Source of the DNA: Nitrospirota bacterium
GTDB taxonomy: Bacteria > Nitrospirota > Thermodesulfovibrionia > Thermodesulfovibrionales > UBA1546
Direction of reading: 5' to 3'
Assembly: GCA_004298625.1 (NCBI GenBank)
Contig: SCSY01000023.1
Span: 1-7,712, forward strand
DNA length: 7,712 bases
The notes under the pieces were generated by a model. It saw only the letters and a program-made list of their open reading frames with translations, had not been told where the DNA came from and searched no databases. The translations under genes and the position numbers were made by a program. The first letter of the stretch is position 1. Each line of letters begins with the position of its first letter. Shown here piece by piece: positions 4,640-7,712 of the stretch.

Positions 4640-5628
4640 TTTCCCTCCGCCATTTTCAGCAGCGCATTCACGGTCGCAACTGCAACAGGCGTCCCGCCCT
4701 TTCTGCTCAGGTTCGTTATGAAGGGGAATTTCTGCGCTGAGAGAAGCGCCTTTGATTCGAGCGCCTTCACAAAGCCTACGGGGACGCCGATTACGAGGGG
4801 ATTGGGATCAGGGGTTAGGGTTTGGTTAAATAACTCAACGACTTTCAATAATGCTGTAGGCGCATTGCCAATGGCTATAATACCGATGTTATTATTTTCT
4901 TTTAACGCTGATTCAATTCCCATCTCTGCCTTTGTCTTTACTTCCGACTGCTGATGGCTGAAAGCTGATTGCTGTATGCTGCATATTACCCTTCCCCCCC
5001 ATTTTTCGAGGAGCCGTTTATTTATACCCGCCCTTACCATTTCTATATCGGTAAGGATGTCTTTACCCGCTCTGATTGCGTCTATCCCGGTTTTTATTGC
5101 ATCAGGATGGAACACTAATGTATTTCTGAATTCAAAATCAGCAGTGGCATGAATCACCCGTTTTATGATAGGCACTTGTTCAGGTGGAACAGAGCTTAAG
5201 TCCATTTCCTCAGATATTATCTCAAAGCTCCTTTTTTCTATGTCCTGAGGCTTCAATCCATTCGCATCATATATCCTCTCCATGACGACATGGACAAGTT
5301 TTTGGTGAATGCCGAGAGGCTCCGTATAAATAAATTCCCTATCGGGATACGTCTCTTCAGCCTTTCTTATTATTTCCGGTATGTCCTTTGTGACATGAAT
5401 CCCGCTGCTTAAGAAATAAGGATGGATGACTATCCTTTCAGCCCCGCTTTCAACACACTCTCTTATCGCATCGAAAATCTCCGGCTCCGCAAACTGAAGG
5501 TATGCCACCCTTACGCAATCACCGCTGCAATTGGGGTGAATAGTGTTGTGCAAAAGCCTTCCGGCAAGCTCAATGTTATTGGCATCTTTTTTAGGGCTTC
5601 CGTGTCCTATGAGTATTATGTTTTCCAT
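4636..5628 (-). CDS. cbiX-cbiC: Fusion of sirohydrochlorin cobaltochelatase (CbiX) and cobalt-precorrin-8 methylmutase (CbiC/CobH) (330 aa)
   Basis: Bifunctional cytoplasmic enzyme. Residues 1-124 are a short-type CbiX that inserts Co2+ into sirohydrochlorin: IILIGHGSPK with His9, AYLQFAEPEI, and HPYFLSSGIHVTKDIP with the second ligand His78. Residues 125-330 are CbiC/CobH, which moves the C11 methyl to C12 to form cobyrinate: IEKRSFEIISEE, the catalytic-His motif RVIHATADF (His160), DIEMVRAGI, IGNAPTAL, LVIGVPVGFVKALESK and SRKGGTPVAVATVNALL. Both halves look complete, with about five linker residues between. Two surface loops are repeat-derived: residues 216-228 (SIQQSAFSHQQS) and 268-277 (NQTLTPDPNP). 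The start overlaps the cobB stop by one nt (TAATG), with AGGGAG just upstream. The stop overlaps the cbiM start. The fusion joins an early and a late corrin-ring step and supports the anaerobic route. Confidence 0.94.
   Translation of the reverse strand: MENIILIGHGSPKKDANNIELAGRLLHNTIHPNCSGDCVRVAYLQFAEPEIFDAIRECVESGAERIVIHPYFLSSGIHVTKDIPEIIRKAEETYPDREFIYTEPLGIHQKLVHVVMERIYDANGLKPQDIEKRSFEIISEEMDLSSVPPEQVPIIKRVIHATADFEFRNTLVFHPDAIKTGIDAIRAGKDILTDIEMVRAGINKRLLEKWGGRVICSIQQSAFSHQQSEVKTKAEMGIESALKENNNIGIIAIGNAPTALLKVVELFNQTLTPDPNPLVIGVPVGFVKALESKALLSAQKFPFITNLSRKGGTPVAVATVNALLKMAEGK
4643..4648 (-). promoter_or_regulatory. Ribosome binding site that favours the upstream cbiM start
   Basis: Minus-strand GGAGGG stands three nt before the ATG at 4637-4639, inside the last codons of cbiX-cbiC. 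The slightly short spacing is offset by the ATGA stop/start overlap. It is the main reason for preferring the long cbiM form. Confidence 0.65.
4797..4825. repeat. G-rich short repeat in cbiX-cbiC (GGGGATTGGGATCAGGGG type)
   Basis: On the plus strand G-runs are separated by ATT, ATCA and TTA, a degenerate roughly 7-nt array with four G-tracts (4797-4800, 4804-4806, 4811-4814, 4818-4820). It encodes residues 268-277 (NQTLTPDPNP), a loop before the conserved LVIGVPVGFV. It resembles the cobB array at 6699-6726 in sequence and in encoded peptide. Confidence 0.7.
4950..4984. repeat. Heptanucleotide tandem repeat (GCTGNNN)5 in cbiX-cbiC
   Basis: Five consecutive 7-nt units read GCTGATG, GCTGAAA, GCTGATT, GCTGTAT, GCTGCAT. 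They encode CbiC-domain residues about 215-227 (SIQQSAFSHQQS), between the conserved GGRVIC strand and the AEMGIESAL helix. Confidence 0.82.
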
Positions 5629-7154
5629 TACTTCTCCCTTTGCTCAGTCATTCCCGCAATTTGTTGAGCGGGAATCCAAGTCTTTTCACAAGAAACTGGA
5701 TTCCCGTTTGCACGGGAATGACATTCTTGAATAAATCTTATAAAGTTTTGCGCAATGCCGGAATTACTTCCAAAATGCAGGTGCACATAACTTGCGAGAG
5801 CGTTCTTGTATCTGTAACCTTCATCGGGAAGACTCTCCCCTGAATTATTTTTTAGTGAATATGCCATTGAGAGCTCAGAAGTTACTTCTGCTCGTCTGCT
5901 CGTCTGCTCGTCTGCTCCATTAGTTATCTCTGAATAATGGAACTCATGGCCGCGCAGCCGATCCCCCTTCTTGCCGATGATACAATCATCGTTCAGTTCT
6001 ATTTCCCTGTAGCCTAAATGCACATTGCCTTTTTTCATCTGCGTTTCAAAAGGGAATAGGCCCACCATCTTAAAAAAATTTCCACTGAAATCATGAATCC
6101 CTTCTGACAGATACATCAGGCCCCCGCATTCGGCATAGAGCGGCCTGCCTGAATCAGCCCACTCTTTTATGGATTTAAGCATCGGCGTATTGCCGGATAA
6201 TTCTTTTGCGTATAGCTCTGGATATCCTCCTCCGATATAGAGGGCATCTACATTGTCGGGAATTTTTGTATCGCGAAGCGGGCTGAATGTTGTTATTTCT
6301 GCGCCTGCATATCTCAAGAGGTCAAGATTATCCTCGTAGTAAAAACAGAATGTCCTGTCATAGGCAACGGCGATCTTAATTTTTGATTTCGGATTTCGGA
6401 TTTCGGATTTTGATTCCGCAATCCGCATTTCGCAATCCGCAATTGAAATATTCCGCATTCCGCAATTACAAATCCATTCGACATCTATATGCTCCAACAC
6501 CGCATCCGCAAGTTTATCAATATTCTCTTCCGTGATCGGATTTTCTTCTGCAACAGTCAGTCCTAAATGCCTGTGGGGAATCTCAAAATTTATATCTCTT
6601 GGAAGATAGCCCAACACCTGCACGTCATGAACGCTGTTTTTGAGCCGTTCATAATGCTTTTTTGATGCGACGCGGCTGAAGATAACACCCACTATTAAGG
6701 GATTAGGGGTTAGGGGTTGGGGGTTAGTATTTTTTCCTTTCATGCCAATCCCCAATCCCCAATCCCTGAACCCTGCGACAACCGCTCCCGCGCTTTCGGC
6801 CATGCCGTAGGCATCAACCACAAGGATAACGGGAAGGCCGAGTATTGAGGCAAGCTCCGCTGTACTGTGCTCTCCATCATACATGCCCATAACACCCTCG
6901 ACTATTGATATGTCCGCACCCATCGAATATTTATAAAAACAATCCCTGACATAATCCTCGCCGCACATCCAGATATCGAGATTTCTTGCCTGCCTATCCG
7001 TGATAGTCCTGTGAAGGCCTGAATCTATAAAATCAGGCCCCGCCTTAAAAGACTGCGCCTTCACGCCCATTTTTCTTAATGCCGCCAGAATACCGAGGGT
7101 CACGGTTGTCTTGCCGCATCCGCTGTGCGTGCCGGCTATCACTATGCCCTGCAT
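5628..7154 (-). CDS. cobB/cbiA: Cobyrinate a,c-diamide synthase CbiA/CobB, enlarged by repeat insertions (508 aa)
   Basis: Glutamine-dependent, ATP-using amidase that converts cobyrinate to its a,c-diamide. The N-terminal synthetase half has P-loop GTHSGCGKTT (residues 8-17), SFKAGPDFIDSGLH (35-48), VEGVMGMYDG (85-94) and the VILVVDAYGMAESAGA region. The C-terminal class-I glutaminase half has IGGGYPELYA (307-316), the nucleophile Cys343 in YAECGGLMYL, GHEFHYSE (402-409) and the catalytic-triad His in SYVHLHFGSNS (455-465). Relatives usually have about 450-460 residues. The excess maps to repeat-derived blocks: 128-152, the interdomain linker 227-257, 412-423, and the tail 478-503 made from a MITE-like copy. 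Motifs are intact, so activity is likely. The start ATG at 7152-7154 overlaps cobD by 13 nt; AAGGAG is 11 nt upstream, rather far. The stop shares one nt with the cbiX-cbiC start. Confidence 0.95.
   Translation of the reverse strand: MQGIVIAGTHSGCGKTTVTLGILAALRKMGVKAQSFKAGPDFIDSGLHRTITDRQARNLDIWMCGEDYVRDCFYKYSMGADISIVEGVMGMYDGEHSTAELASILGLPVILVVDAYGMAESAGAVVAGFRDWGLGIGMKGKNTNPQPLTPNPLIVGVIFSRVASKKHYERLKNSVHDVQVLGYLPRDINFEIPHRHLGLTVAEENPITEENIDKLADAVLEHIDVEWICNCGMRNISIADCEMRIAESKSEIRNPKSKIKIAVAYDRTFCFYYEDNLDLLRYAGAEITTFSPLRDTKIPDNVDALYIGGGYPELYAKELSGNTPMLKSIKEWADSGRPLYAECGGLMYLSEGIHDFSGNFFKMVGLFPFETQMKKGNVHLGYREIELNDDCIIGKKGDRLRGHEFHYSEITNGADEQTSRRAEVTSELSMAYSLKNNSGESLPDEGYRYKNALASYVHLHFGSNSGIAQNFIRFIQECHSRANGNPVSCEKTWIPAQQIAGMTEQREK
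5647..5722. repeat. MITE-like palindromic repeat, copy 3, encoding the CobB C-terminal tail
   Basis: Outer inverted ends GTCATTCCCG (5647-5656) and CGGGAATGAC (5713-5722) are exact complements. The inner arms GCGGGAATCCA (5668-5678) and TGGATTCCCG (5697-5706) also pair. It is the most complete copy of the family. It is translated as cobB residues about 478-503, beyond the conserved glutaminase fold. Confidence 0.87.
5887..5918. repeat. Octanucleotide tandem repeat (TCTGCTCG)4 in cobB
   Basis: Three exact TCTGCTCG units and a fourth ending in C. It encodes residues 412-423 (NGADEQTSRRAE) just after the conserved GHEFHYSE motif of the glutaminase half. The unit is 8 nt, unlike the other arrays, so 24 nt (three units) keeps the frame. 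Confidence 0.88.
6385..6475. repeat. Degenerate heptanucleotide arrays (GATTTCG / AATCCGC types) in the cobB linker
   Basis: Three exact GATTTCG units at 6385-6405 are followed by GATTTTG and then by a decaying series of ATTCCGC, AATCCGC and ATTTCGC units up to about 6475. It encodes residues 227-257 (including ESKSEIRNPKS), exactly between the synthetase and glutaminase halves. Confidence 0.8.
6699..6726. repeat. Heptanucleotide array (GGGGTTA)4 in cobB
   Basis: Units are GGGATTA, GGGGTTA, GGGGTTG and GGGGTTA on the plus strand, telomere-like and G-quadruplex-capable. It encodes residues 143-152 (TNPQPLTPNP). Confidence 0.85.
6746..6773. repeat. Heptanucleotide array (CAATCCC)3-4 in cobB
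   Basis: Three exact CAATCCC units and a diverged TGAACCC. It encodes residues about 128-136 (FRDWGLGI). The G-rich strand is the coding strand here, opposite to the array 20 nt away, so the two form an imperfect inverted repeat. Confidence 0.85.
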
Positions 7155-7712
7155 ATATCTTCAAGCTCCTTAAGAAGTCTTCTGTTGTCCTTTGCGGATT
7201 TCACAGCCACTCTGATATAAGAGCCGCCGAGTCCTTTAAAGTTAGAGCAATCCCTCGCAAGAATGCCTCTTCTTTTCAGCTTTTTATATGTCTCGAGTGC
7301 ATTGCCTGTTTTTAAGAGATAGAAATTTGCATCGGAATGAAAAAATTTTACCCCTATCTTTCTAAAGCCATTCTCAAGAAATTTCTTTTCTTTTTTTATA
7401 AATGCTAAAGTTTTCTTAACGTATGCCTTATCGCTTAATGCAGCTACCCCTGCCTTTTGCGCCAGGGTATTTACCGTCCATGGCTCTTTAGACGAATTCA
7501 TTTCCCCTGTTAAATATTCAGGGATTAGTGCGTAGCCGATTCTCAAGCCGGATAGGGCGTATATCTTTGTCATTGACCTGAGAACGATAAGATACGGATT
7601 ATTCCGAACCTCGTCTATCACGGAATTCCCAGGGCAAAAATCTATGAACGCCTCGTCAACGACAAGGCAGCATCTTGCTTTTTGGGCCGCCTCTGCTATC
7701 TCTAAGACACCC
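7142..7712 (-). CDS. cobD: Threonine-phosphate decarboxylase CobD/CobC, PLP-dependent, N-terminus cut by window edge
   Basis: Class-I/II fold aminotransferase-like enzyme that decarboxylates L-threonine O-3-phosphate to (R)-1-amino-2-propanol O-2-phosphate, the linker between corrin ring and lower ligand. The frame stays open to the right edge, giving 189 residues of the C-terminal part. A GTG at 7619-7621 is internal, not the start, because the conserved region continues upstream of it. Motifs: CLVVDEAFIDF with the Asp that contacts the pyridine nitrogen (codon 7655-7657), the PLP-lysine motif LRSMTKIYALSGLRIGYAL with Lys encoded at 7565-7567, and the C-terminal GGSYIRVAVKS with the substrate-binding Arg. 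HisC (histidinol-phosphate aminotransferase) is a close relative, but VVDEAFIDF and the B12 neighbours favour CobD. The stop lies inside cobB, a 13-nt overlap. Confidence 0.92.
   Translation of the reverse strand, partial: GVLEIAEAAQKARCCLVVDEAFIDFCPGNSVIDEVRNNPYLIVLRSMTKIYALSGLRIGYALIPEYLTGEMNSSKEPWTVNTLAQKAGVAALSDKAYVKKTLAFIKKEKKFLENGFRKIGVKFFHSDANFYLLKTGNALETYKKLKRRGILARDCSNFKGLGGSYIRVAVKSAKDNRRLLKELEDICRA

Noticed and set aside
6385..6475. CRISPR array
   Set aside because: The units are 7 nt without unique spacers, lie in the cobB frame, and no cas gene is near.
5628..7154. Cobalamin riboswitch or promoter inside the operon
   Set aside because: Gene junctions overlap and leave no room for a roughly 200-nt aptamer; the only longer gap (1561-1696) is filled by repeats and shows no B12-box.
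7142..7621. Complete gene starting at the GTG at 7619-7621
   Set aside because: The conserved CobD motif VVDEAFIDF is encoded upstream of that codon in the same open frame, so the gene continues past the window edge.

Overview
The window is one continuous minus-strand operon for cobalt uptake and cobalamin (vitamin B12) synthesis. It reads right to left: cobD (cut by the right edge), cobB/cbiA, a cbiX-cbiC fusion, cbiM, a small CbiN-like protein gene, cbiQ, cbiO, a 50-residue peptide gene (cbpA-like), a radical SAM/SPASM gene (cbpB-like) and btuR/cobO (cut by the left edge). Neighbours overlap by 1-13 nt or lie a few nt apart, except for 136 nt between cbpA and cbpB and 23 nt between the CbiN-like gene and cbiQ. 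No promoter, B12 riboswitch or convincing intrinsic terminator is visible; control elements probably lie upstream of cobD, beyond the right edge.

Functional logic: the CbiM/CbiN-like/CbiQ/CbiO ECF-type transporter imports Co2+. CbiX inserts cobalt into sirohydrochlorin. CbiC performs the methyl migration that gives cobyrinate. CobB amidates the a and c side chains. BtuR/CobO adenosylates the corrinoid. CobD makes the aminopropanol-phosphate arm of the nucleotide loop. The cobaltochelatase CbiX implies the anaerobic, early-cobalt route.

The most interesting content is a peptide/radical SAM pair inserted between cbiO and btuR. The 50-aa peptide gene (1697-1849) has a perfect Shine-Dalgarno that overlaps the cbiO stop codon, and it is followed by a radical SAM enzyme with a Cys-rich SPASM-like C-terminus. 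I take this to be a RiPP-type system of the CbpA/CbpB kind (cobalt-associated peptide and its maturase), whose product and role are, to my knowledge, not characterised.

A second unusual layer is repeats. At least nine short tandem arrays, almost all with a 7-nt unit but with different sequences, and three copies of an imperfectly palindromic MITE-like element (GTCATTCC...GGAATGAC) are spread over the operon. Most lie inside reading frames, which stay open. They build N-termini, signal-peptide parts, loops, a linker and a C-terminal tail.

Organism: a bacterium of moderate GC with strong Shine-Dalgarno usage and an anaerobic B12 pathway. The repeat style and gene set remind me of Nitrospirota or Desulfobacterota-type anaerobes, but the lineage is a low-confidence inference.
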